Position numbers and translations under genes: made by a program
Part shown: in pieces, positions 43,049 through 52,772 of the stretch
Position numbering within the stretch: position 1 is the first letter of the stretch
Layout: each line of letters opens with the position of its first letter
Assembly (NCBI GenBank): GCA_015501585.1
Contig: JADNRY010000133.1
Span: forward strand, 106,522 to 170,521
From: Rhodocollybia butyracea
Taxonomy: Eukaryota > Basidiomycota > Agaricomycetes > Agaricales > Omphalotaceae
DNA length: 64,000 nucleotides
Direction: 5' to 3'
Notes under the pieces: model-generated
Told to the model about the DNA's origin: nothing
Databases searched by the model: none
What the model saw: the letters and a program-made list of their open reading frames with translations, nothing else

Positions 43049-43422
43049 GCCCTTCTCACCCCACTCGCGCAAACCACGCAAGTCCGGTTTCTGCCCAGTT
43101 GATGCCTCTAAAGGAGTCATCCCATCCAGCGCCTTTGTCGATGTACGGTTAAGGACCCAGACTGCATGACGCACAGCCTCCGCCCACAACGCCTTTGGTA
43201 GCCCACTGGAATGGAGCATCGCCCGGACCTTCTCGATGACAGTGCGGTTGTAGCGTTCCGCAACGCCATTGTGCTGAGGGGTGTCATGGACAGTGAGTTT
43301 CTGTTTTGTACCATTTGTCTAAGTTTCCAGATCGCCCAGTTGGAACCAGAAGCACTGAGTGTAGGGATGTTACTCGGGAGAGTATCGGTGAGCGCATTAA
43401 CGGTAGTGGCAGATGAAGACAT
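43049..43422 (-). pseudogene. Copia 2 gag start fused to integrase end
   Basis: Starts MSSSATTVNALTDTLPSNIP (gag, 28 nt from the LTR) and reads SGSNWAIWK before passing, near 43320, into integrase sequence in another frame: KQKLTVHDTPQHNGVAERYNRT and LPKALWAEAVRHAVWVLNRT. An internal deletion of gag, protease and most of integrase produced this joint. Confidence 0.82.
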
Positions 43423-43432
43423 AGTTGAGCAA

Positions 43433-43450
43433 TTCGGGGGCCCGATAACC
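43433..43450 (-). other. Primer binding site of Copia 2
   Basis: GGTTATCGGGCCCCCGAA follows the 5' LTR on the minus strand. It resembles the Copia 1 site (GGTTATGGGCCCCGAG) but has an inserted C after TTAT, so its match to initiator tRNA is weaker. Confidence 0.5.
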
Positions 43451-43898
43451 TGTAAGAGCTAACGAAGTACGCAGTAAGCTACAGCTCAGAGATAAGAGAA
43501 CACTCTATATTGATAAATACCTAACGAAGTACGCAGTAAGCTACAGCTATGGACCTCGTCAGTAAAAGTAAGTATAAAGGAAGTAAGTAGGCTCACCTCA
43601 GAGATAAGAGAACACTCTGAGGGGAGCCGATACGAAGTATCTACAAATATAAGTAAAAGATACGCGGCCTCCGCAGGCGGTGCGGAAATACGAATAGGCT
43701 ATGAAACAAGGTACAAACATATAATAGTGCATGTTTAAGGATAGGATCAAGAAATATACCGCAGGATGAGACGCTTTGTGGAGTAATGGCCCGAAATACC
43801 TAGTCCGGCACTCGGAAAGTCCAATCCTAGTGATTAATCCCGATGATGTCACTGCATTTATGGAAAATCGCGTGACGTCATAAGAATCAATTCCAACA
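43451..43898 (-). repeat. Copia 2 LTR (5' LTR by coding strand)
   Basis: Same 448-bp sequence as the left LTR with 4 substitutions (for example TATGCAG/TACGCAG, CTCATC/CTCGTC, GGTGGTGCAG/GGCGGTGCGG). Confidence 0.93.
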
Positions 43899-43903
43899 GC
43901 CAA

Positions 43904-46000
43904 CTCTGCACTCGATAACATTGGTTTCGTCTACCAAGTACCCATTGTTAGGAAATAATATTGTTGCTAACGCGCCCATAAAATCCCCATTCCCTCCCTT
44001 TGTATCTGGCAAGGTGGCTGTGGGCCAAGTAGTGTGGGCTACCTACCGTATCAGCTGCTGAGCCAGATGCCCGGAGCACATATGCCAGGCGCAATCAGAG
44101 AAACCGGGAAACCGGGAGTTCGAGTCACCAGCCGCTCAGACAGTCTAAACGGTCTGAGTCGTTGATGAGGCCTTGAGATGGTGGTAAAGTAGACTGTACA
44201 ATTTTACACCTGAGCGCGTGAGCCTGAGCGTTGATCTGAAAATATCACAAAAAAGGTAATTTATTTGCAATTACAGACTCGTTCGTCGCTACAATAGCCT
44301 ACAGAAGCCTATAGACTGACTCAGCGTGAAATAGCCCTCGGACATAATGACTGTCCGAGCCTGACTCGGACAACTTGTACTTTCCATTTTCCGTCTCCGC
44401 GCAATATGTGGAGCACGGAGTCCGGCTGTTTCTCAATGGGAGCGCGCCGGTTAACCTTTACCTCAATGATACAGCCAGCTTATCTACCAAGAATTTTTTC
44501 ATCTTGCTTCTGATAGTGTACATTGTGTGCATACGAAAAATCCGGGACAAGCGGGATGATCGGAATGAACGGAACGAGATTGACAGATCACATGGTCACG
44601 TCAGTTGAACTTACCGCAGCACCAACACCACCAACGTACGCCGTTCCTTCCCTTACCCATCAACACAACCGCTGGATACCTGCAACTTCATGACGCAAAT
44701 AAATAATCTCTTACTGTAACGCCCGGCCCTCTCTGCAATCCTTTTCGCCGCATACTGGGAATAGAAGCGGTCTTCAAGTTTCGAACATTGCGGTGGCTTT
44801 TACTCGAGCTTCTCTATGGCATGCTTGCAACAACAGGATATTCGTTAGGTACTTTTAACGCTATCAACGATACAAGGCCGCGACCATCCAACACAACTTG
44901 ACGCCTCCCTTTCTCTCCACAGCATGACCGCCCAGACCAATATTGATGCAACCTCCCATTCGAAGGTGCGTGGGTCACTTTAAATTATCTTGTCCCTTGC
45001 TCACCAGTCCCTTTCTTTCCTCCAGTGCTGGTGAACTCCGCTGGTGGCTGGATTGTCTTCCAGCCACCATTGTGAGGACGCTCAGCCATCGTATGGATTT
45101 CTACCTTGGGTCTGCGTCCGCCTCGCCGCCTAACACACCTTGCCAAGGAGATATCACCGCCGTTGTAAGGACACCCACCGCCAGCCGTTGCTAGATTTGG
45201 AGGCGATGAATGTTTCTTCCCCCGTCACCATCTAGTCCCTCGCTTCAACACCTGGCCTCCCCTCGGAGCCCAGTACGTTGTCTATCAACTAGAGACTAGA
45301 GTCTAGCGCTAGGCCAACGCCGTTGTATGGCAATTATTGAGTCAATTCCTAGTATGTGCACGTTGCCGCTAATCACGACCCCCATCCTCACCAGCGGCCA
45401 TGCTGGACGCCATTGTAATCCGTCCAACGATTCGTCAATTGCTACATTCGCGGGTTCCGTGCTGATGCGCGCGCGTGTTTCGTCGATTGCTACATTCGCC
45501 GCTTCTGAGCTGACGTGCGTGCTTGCTCTTGTTAGTTTCCCAAGTATTGCTCAGTGACTTCCTAGATAGGACATCAAACTCAAGATTTAGTCTTCCCCCA
45601 CGTCAACGAAAGGTAACAGTCTTCCAGCTAGCCTCAATTCTAGCCCCTTGTTATGGCCTGCACGACCCATGATTCGCCTGTCAAACGGTAAGCTCCGCTT
45701 ACCTTTTTTTTCAATCTTCCTCTTTCAGTGTGGTCGTTCCGTGCATCTTGATGGCTCGTTACCATTCAACATCAAGATAAGTTATTTTTTGCTTCGCCTA
45801 CGCCTACAGTGATTAGCTTATCACGTCCTAACACAGTTGATCTTGGTATGCTCGCTCTCTTCGTTGTACATGCTTTCCAAAAATCCAAGATAAGTTGCCC
45901 TCTTCTGACCTCTTGTGTAGAACGGTAGGGTAGAATCTATATGTATTAAATATACTTTTACTACTATAAAGATGCTTGGAAAGCACTTGAAAACCATCAA
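43904..46000. other. Interior of the CACTA-like element, no recognised gene
   Basis: Contains imperfect tandem words around 45020..45540 (GCCRTTGTAAGGAC/GTCGATTGCTACATTCG). No transposase motif was found in any frame by eye. Confidence 0.4.
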
Positions 46001-46019
46001 AGTGATGCTGTAAGACACC

Positions 46020-46552
46020 CCAAATGATTGCTACACACACTCAGAATGATTGTTCAAGACAGTTCAAATGATTGTTCCAAGCACTCAAAGTGATTGCTGG
46101 ACAATCCAAATGATTGTCTCAAGACACTGTGACCCATTTCCAAAAACAATCATATTGAGTGTTCTGAACAGTCAATTTGAGTGTTTCATACCATCATTTG
46201 GAGTGTTTTTGACAATCATTTAGATAGTCTGAACTGTTATATAGAGTGGTTCAGACTATCATATTGAAAGGTTAAGACAATCACTGAAAGTAGTTCAGAC
46301 AACCTATAAGAGTGATTTAGACAATCATTAAGATTGGTTCAGACAATCAATATAAAAGTATAAGACAATCTTTTTGAGTAAACTGGACAATCAATAAGAT
46401 TGGTTCAGACAATAAATATAAAGGTATAAGACAATCTTTTTGAGTAAACTGGACAATCATTAAGAATGGTTCAGACAATCAATATGAGTGTAAGACAATC
46501 ATTTAGATTGTGTTTTGGACAATCAAATCCATTGTTTTTCCTTCCCGTAGTG
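46020..46552. repeat. Right subterminal repeat array of the CACTA-like element
   Basis: Dense series of AGACAATCA, CAATCATTTAG and AATGATTGT words to the terminus. One block, GGTTCAGACAAT(CA)ATA...AAGACAATCTTTTTGAG, is tandemly duplicated near 46340..46460. Confidence 0.7.
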
Positions 46553-46557
46553 GTACC

Positions 46558-47439
46558 GGAGATCCCAAGCTCAGGCTAACTCATTCAACAACACCGGACA
46601 GCCCATCCAAAAAGACCATACCGTGTTTATAAAGGCATATCATTTGGGATCTCGGAGCCTGTATTTACGCTTTATGGCAAGGAAGGTATTGAAAACCAGC
46701 ACTCGAAACTCCATTAACAATAGGAAGGACCTCGATGATTCTCCTGGTGATCCTCTCAACGGCCATCTGAATCGTCAAATAGTAACAACAACAGCGGCTC
46801 TTCATTGGGAGATCGGTCTTCACACATAAGCTCTGGTAGCCTGGATAGTGTAGAGCCTTTAACACAGGAATGGCCAGTAAGTTGGAACAAAATGATACTG
46901 TAACGGCGTTATATACTATGTAACCTTTTTATTCAGGACTTTCAACCGGCTGTTGCACTCCTTGCTCATAAATTTGAGGTATGGACCCTTTGTATGTTGT
47001 TTGTGTATCGTTTATCAACATTAATGCATATATTTAGAATTCCAACTTGGAAGAAATAGCAATTGTTCACGATAACGAGTGGTGCAGTACTCATAAGCAG
47101 GAACCGGGTAAAATTATCGATGACTACGCAACTTGGTTCTTCGCAGAGATGGATCAGGTACTAATGTTGCTCAACCAGTGCCATACTTAGACTAAACCAC
47201 GGATAAATTATAGGACCTACCATATCCAACAATGGGTGAAATTGATATCGACGATGTTCACCGGGCTGGTAAATACTTTTCAATATTCTGGCAAGTTCTA
47301 TGTGTTGATTATTACAGACCATTCATTGGCATCGCAACAAGTCCAACCTTCTAGAGATGGACGTCCAGCGGTGCCGCCAATTGTCCATAGCCAGCATCAG
47401 TCCAACTCGGATATGGTTTTTTCCAAGTCAACTCAGTAA
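46558..47439 (+). pseudogene. Agaricomycete-specific family protein, 3' part
   Basis: Continues in frame from 36386 after the CACTA element: GQPIQKDHTVFIKAYHLGSRSLYLRFMARKV. Further exons read DFQPAVALLAHKFE, NSNLEEIAIVHDNEWCSTHKQE and DDYATWFFAEMDQ, then DLPYPTMGEIDIDDVHRA and a polar tail ending KSTQ-stop at 47439. Plausible introns are 47158..47213 and 47272..47320. Whether the transcript ends here or is spliced on into the Ras-like exons is unclear. The element upstream must abolish the native transcript. Confidence 0.5.
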
Positions 47440-47499
47440 ATGCTCCGTGCCATTATCCTTTTGACATCTTGTTTATTGTTGTGACATCGGTTCTACCAG

Positions 47500-48579
47500 T
47501 TATAAAGCCTTCTGTAAATACAAAGTCATCCGGAGATCCCATTGTCGATAACCAGCCTGTATCCAACGCCACTTTGACGCCAGAAACTGGCCAGCTTGAG
47601 GCGCATAGACAAAATGGGTCAATTCCAAACCTAATTTTAGCATCCCCAGAGGAAGTTAAAGCAACTAGTACAAACCACTGGCCAGACTACTGGAGGATCA
47701 CTTTGCTTGGTGATGGCGGAACAGGGAAAACAGCGTTAGCAGTACGGGTAAGCATACCATTTTCACACCAAGCAATTCAAAGCCATTAAAATTCTTCTTG
47801 ATAATAGTTCACGCTTGACGTCTTTCCAGGTATGTACTCCTTCATCGTGGCAAGTCAACTGCTTTGTTATAAAAGCCATGTTATACAGAGGTACGTAGCA
47901 CATTCACTGGCAGAGATGTTAGTTAACGCTAACCTGATTCCCCTTAGGCATACGATCCTACAATAGAAGATTCATGGCGTAAACAAGCAAAAGTTGATAA
48001 TCGCATGAGCCTCGTTGAAATCATAGACACTGCCGGACAAGGTCAGCTTTAACTTCTACATTCTGAACTGGGCCTTGACGTCTGGGTATTAACACTGCCA
48101 CTCTGGAGCAGAGGAGTATGCATCCTTTGTAGAGCAATGGACAAGGCAAGTCCCTGCATTTTTCTAGAAAAACAGTGATAACTGAGAAATCACCAACTAT
48201 TATCCGACTATTATTTAGTCAAGGTCAAGCTTTTGCACTTGTTTTCTCACTTCTGTCTCGAACCACATTTGAGCGGATAAAGAGCTTTCATCAGGTTATG
48301 GTTCGGAATAAAGGACAAGCCGTTCCCTTTGTTCTGGTGGGGAATAAGTCAGACCGAATTGAAGAGAGGGAAATAACCGAAGAAGAGGGAGCAGAACTTG
48401 CCATGAGTTTTGGGTGCCCCTATATTGAATCTTCCGCACGCACGGGAAACAGGGTAGATGATGTTTTTTATGGCCTTGTTAGAAAGCTACGATTTGGCGG
48501 AGAAAGCAAGGGTCAAAAACATGTCGAGACAACGAGAGGTTCAAGACAACATAAATCCAGATCGTGTATTGTCATGTAG
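47500..48579 (+). CDS. Ras-family small GTPase with long N-terminal extension
   Basis: Exons: 47500..47747, 47808..47829, 47889..47890, 47948..48041, 48112..48145, 48219..48579. Motifs: P-loop [15 protein letters not shown], switch [12 protein letters not shown], switch II DTAGQEEYA, NKSD and ESSA, and a C-terminal CIVM box for prenylation. These make it a membrane-anchored GTP/GDP switch of the Ras subfamily. The third exon is only AG, between introns of 59 and 57 bp, and supplies the Glu of PEAYDPT. The intron at 48146 begins GC (AAG|GCAAGT). About 80 residues precede the G domain and the first exon has no ATG, so the true start, or a fusion with the gene upstream, lies further 5'. Confidence 0.8.
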
Positions 48580-49220
48580 CTCATTATGGCACCAGATAAA
48601 ACAGTTGAATTTTAGGCTCTCAACTTATCCCGGTTTACTTAATCCCGGTGCTGACTTCAACATCGCTGTCTCTGGGCGGTTGCAACGTATGAGGGTCATG
48701 ATGTGCTTGCACCAGATGTGCACTAATGGGCCATTCTGTAGATCCTTCCTACTGTACAAAGAACATGGCATTTTGCTTGAGTCGTGGCCTCAGGTCCTCA
48801 CCCAATTGCACGGAATATGATGAAGTGTTTCGGATGGGAACATGAGTTGTATAATAGTCAGCGTTGAGCATAAAGTCGCCGAGAGACTCTGAGTTGAGTG
48901 TTAACAAGGCAAAAATTGAGCAAAAAGTACACAGCTTGCCAAATATCGGACTAGTTGTTTAAATTTTAATGACCTGGAGTAGGCATACTTTAAGTACTAC
49001 AGACATAGCAAAAAGATCGGAAGACGAAAATCACAGTACTACTGGAACTTGGAAGGTTCGTTCTTTTTTTCTCCCGTTGTTCAGCTTACTATTTAGAACC
49101 CAAAAAGCATATTGTAACCAACTCGAACCCACTCCTCGAGAACTATCTCTCAACCATTGCAGCATCCGGCTCATACGGAGTAATCGGGTGGGCTCCACTG
49201 CGTGTATGTATGTATTTATG
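48580..49220. other. Intergenic between convergent genes
   Basis: No supported gene. It holds the 3' flanks of the Ras-like gene and of the minus-strand gene at 49221. Confidence 0.5.
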
Positions 49221-51056
49221 CTAAAAATCAATAACATCCCTAATTCCCATAGCATCATTCTCTCCTAGCTTCAACTCGCACATCAAATCAAATCCAGAAA
49301 GTATAGTCATGATAGAGACAGGAGAGACGGTGACCGCCCAAACCGCGTAACACTGTATAACCCATTCTGCAGCCTTAAACTTGTATGCGCTCGTCATAAG
49401 TGCAGTAAGAACAATATACGATGCACAGTCAGCCCAGAACCCAATACGACATGCACATACATCACAGAATTTGTTATCACAGGCCGCTAGACATGCGCGG
49501 CGAATCCCTGCAGCCAATGCCACGGCTCTGGACGATACAATATCACCCGAAAGTCCATCGATTGCGTAGAAATCATCGACGGTAATAATGGCTTCTTCGA
49601 ATAGTACAGTGCAGGAGGGACATATCTTCGGAGGAGTCATGCCGGGGATATCAAGAAGCTCATTGGCGGGGGCCGGCATATAACCAGTAGTGATTCGTTC
49701 CCGAAGAAGATCTTCAGCACCGACGGTCATCGCTCTTGCCCAAGAACCAGATATATCGTCAACATCGAATCCAGAGAGCACCGTATCTCTGCGCGATGCG
49801 GCGAGGAGCGCTGTAGCTTCTGGAGAGGAAGATCGGGAAAGCAATCGAGTGTACTTGACCAATCTCTGCCATGACCTGTAGCGAGTGTTGAACGGAGACC
49901 AGGCTGCTGTAGCTATGCCTTCCACGTCACCGTATAACACTGTGCCATTCTGGCCGACACGCTGGACCAAAGCATCAATTGTAGAGGTGGCAAAGGCACA
50001 ATGGACTGAATATTGTGCCACTCCGGCTGCAGATGCGTACATGACACATGAAATACGATTGGAGCAAGCACGATCGAAGAGGAAGTCGTGACTGTTTGTG
50101 ACAACGGTGCCTACGAATAGACCTGCCCTGGTGCTCTTGTAGAGGCTCTTGTCCTGGTATGCCGCCGGGCAGAGGACAGCGCAATCTGCGATGACAAAAG
50201 CCACCCAATCCTCAGGAGATATATCAGCTGGACCTAAATTTGACGCGCCACATTTCTCTTCCACCCATTTCTCCTGGATCGGACGCACGAACATCTGAAT
50301 ATCGTAGTTGAGCAGTGCACCAAAAATGGTACCCTGCATCTTTGTTCCGATCTCCTTCCCATACTTATCTGCAACGGCCATTGCATACGAAAAGCCGCCA
50401 TGGTGCCCCTCATCACGATCGAAGTCGTAATCAACGGTTCCCATAAGATTGACAGTATCGATGTAAACGGCATCTTCTGGGTCCGCGCAAATGGAACCAA
50501 AGAGGATGGGAAATGTCACCAGAGGTCCTATAAGCCCGTAGCCTATATTTTCTGAGCGTCGGCGGTAAATATCCATATACTCTGAGTTGTGCAACCAAGC
50601 CCTTCCGCCTGTGCTGGTTTTCGGCCCGACTTCATTGAGCGAGTCGAGGTTGGGATAACGAGTAATCAGCATTTCAAGCCCTTTGACTTGATGAATGACG
50701 TCGCTCTCAACCCCTTGACGGATGCGTTCATATACGTCTCTGCAAACCGCAACGTCCTGGACCATGCGAGGGGGAAGCTGGATCATGGGAGCAAGATTTG
50801 AGAGTGCCAATGTCTCCCATCCTGCAATAGGAGAGCGTGTCGAGTCGCGTCGTATGCGGTTAATGATATTCTGATCGACATCTGGCACACTGGCTAGTGC
50901 AAACTCGAGTGCATTACAAGCATTTTCTATACCAGTGGTCTGAAATAGGCTTTACCTATAGTGAACTCAAATAGAGGTGAATAATAGTCTTACAATCCTA
51001 GGTGTGCTCGTCTTGCCCAAATCCTTGGCGGTGAGCTCGATACGCTCCCTTGTTGA
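49221..51056 (-). CDS. Conserved-looking protein of unknown function, N-terminus incomplete
   Basis: Main exon 49221..50939 is one long open frame (over 570 codons). It joins through a 54-bp intron (50940..50993) to a short exon (50994..51056, STRERIELTAKDLGKTSTPRI). Further 5' exons are likely, but I could not fix the start. Features: VYIDTVNLMGTVDYDFDRDE, EGHHGGFSYAMAVADKYG, TNSHDFLFDRACSNRIS, a CPSC...C cluster, then CDVCACRIGF and hydrophobic C-terminal segments (TALMTSAYKF, YAVWAVTVSPVSIMTIL). The TNSHDFLFDRACSNR stretch loosely recalls a class I terpene-synthase NSE motif, but the aspartate-rich motif is not convincing. I do not assign a function. The long uninterrupted frame argues it is a real gene. 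Confidence 0.6.
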
Positions 51057-52405
51057 CTGAGAGAGATCATTTCAGCACCAGTAAGTATCGCGATGGAAGG
51101 CAGACCCACATAGGTGTTATCTTTGCAAAAGATCTAAAGAAAATTAGTCAGTTCAGCGTAGTATGGTAACATAGATCGAGTCTCGTACAGTGTTCATTTC
51201 GAAATGACTCCGGTGTCCAGGCAGATGAATGTGAAAATCGATACCAAGTTGTAGCCAACATACTGCTTTTATAATTGACGTTCGGGGCATCGGTATCGGA
51301 CCTAGTACAGAATTGCATATATCTACGAGTGAAAAGGGCCACCAAATGTGTTTTGGGTTAGCCGGTGAAATATGAGCGTTGATCGTTGATGAAGTAAATC
51401 GCATTGAATTTTCGGTTAACCCTCCCGGATATACTTCGCAATTATGGCCAGAAGGTCCTAGAGTGTTACGTGTTGATCCTTACCGATACTGAGCACGCTA
51501 CGGCTTGAGATGAGTCTCAAAATCATATGTACATCAGCAACACGCCGTAAGGAATTGGTCTAAGGTGTGCCACTCTAAGCAGGGAAAAATTAGGGTTTAA
51601 TTATGGGCTACTACTAGGTAGGTAGGTATACCGGCACATTAAGAAACAGACGCTCCACAAATCGTGTCTAATCGTGTCCATGATCTCTGCCTGGGTATCC
51701 GACTCTGCGTTGCCGCGCTTGGAGGCTGTTTCCTCTGACTTCACAACCCGTAATTCACTTCCTTCCTTCCTTCCTTCCGACTCTGCGTTGCCGCGCTTGG
51801 AGGCTGTTTCCTCTGACTTCACAACCCGTTGACAGACACGAGGAATGAAATATAACTGATGTTCTGCATTACTATCGGAGATCAAACTTTTAGAAACTGG
51901 ATTAATTTCCGAGTAGTACGAGCCGAATATGCAACACGGTCCAAGTATGTGTTTAAGGTATCCATGAAAGTGGCCTCATAACTCCCGGGAGAACATCAAG
52001 GATAGATTAATTTTCAAAGTTGCTTTTGCTAATTGTGGCAATAGCATTCATCGGCCTTTATTAGTCGGTAGTGGTCGATCCAAGCTTAATCAACACCTTA
52101 TCAATCAATTCAGACACTTAATCATCGTTCGATGGTTATTGGGATACTTGTCCTGGTAAGGAGCTGGCTCATAGTTTGTGGTTGCTACAACACATATGGC
52201 AGCTGAAGAGCAAACGATGGTCTAGACCCACTACCCTGGCGCATGGCTTAACACGATAACTATGGTACATCGGTACGATATAGATGACTGTGATAGAGAG
52301 GTGTTTAGCCCGGAGTAGTTGGCGGTCGAAGTATAGCGCGTACTCAGAGAGAAACAGGAACGCAACCAATGGAGATGAGGGGGTCTGTAGAGTGTCATTC
52401 AGTAG
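51057..52405. other. Intergenic with a 50-bp direct repeat
   Basis: GACTCTGCGTTGCCGCGCTTGGAGGCTG... occurs at about 51700..51749 and again at 51779..51828, flanking a CTTCC microsatellite. Probable extra 5' exons of the upstream gene (51060..51400) could not be modelled. Confidence 0.45.
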
Positions 52406-52772
52406 TCAAATCGTGAAATTACAAATGTTCATCATATTACCATAGGTGTTGTTGTCGCAGCAAACAAGGTTAGCAGCACTACAAAACAATGATGAGCATG
52501 AAGCCGCAAACAAAAGCATTCGGACTAGCTTACCAGGTGGGGGCGGCAATGTCAACCGGGGAGCATGTAAGACCAACAAAAACCGATGGATCGACAGTGA
52601 TGCCAAGTAACATGATGATTGTCTGGGCGAGGGGATTGGAGGCAGTTGTGATGCTATTACAGCACACGATGCCGCCAGTGTTGCAGGCGCTGGCGGGCTC
52701 ACCACGAGGAGAGGGGGTGGCGACTGCAAGAGCACCGAGAGTGGCAGTGATAAACACGAGTTTGAGCTGCAT
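52406..52772 (-). CDS. Class I hydrophobin
   Basis: Two exons (52534..52772 and 52406..52478; 55-bp intron) encode 103 residues. A signal peptide, MQLKLVFITATLGALAVATP, leads into the eight-cysteine pattern: C (SACNT), CC (IVCCNS), C (GLTCSP), C (PTCAAN, codon split by the intron), CC (LVCCDN), C (NICNFTI). The long C3-C4 loop rich in hydrophobic residues is typical of class I. Such proteins are secreted, assemble at air-water interfaces and coat aerial hyphae, spores or fruit bodies. Start chosen at the Met that begins the signal peptide. It stands alone, with no second hydrophobin nearby. Confidence 0.92.

Larger units (their letters stand above)
39809..43898 (-). mobile_element. Copia element 2, internally deleted, nearly identical LTRs
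   Basis: 448-bp LTRs at 39809..40256 and 43451..43898 differ at 4 positions. Target duplicates GCCAA (39804..39808 and 43899..43903) are perfect. The polypurine tract is next to the left LTR and the primer site next to the right LTR. The interior has only the gag start, the end of integrase, and complete RT-RNase H. A 731-bp solo LTR interrupts the integrase end. It sits inside the CACTA-like element. Confidence 0.93.
36387..46552. mobile_element. CACTA-like DNA transposon, 10.2 kb with nested insertions
   Basis: Ends are CACTATGGGAAGG... at 36387 and, reversed, CACTACGGGAAGG... ending at 46552; 33 of the first 35 terminal bases match. GTACC flanks both sides (36382..36386 and 46553..46557). 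Just inside each end are arrays of AAACAATCAT/GACAATCA words in both orientations, like the subterminal binding sites of CACTA elements. About 4.8 kb is its own sequence after removing a Copia insertion (39809..43898) and a hAT-like insertion (36839..38100). No transposase could be recognised. It sits in a coding region that reads on in frame if the element and one GTACC are removed. Confidence 0.75.

Noticed and set aside
44010..44180. tRNA-like sequence (GGGAGTTCGAGTCACC) as another tRNA or SINE head
   Set aside because: A B-box-like word is present, but no acceptor or anticodon stem could be paired and no second copy was seen.
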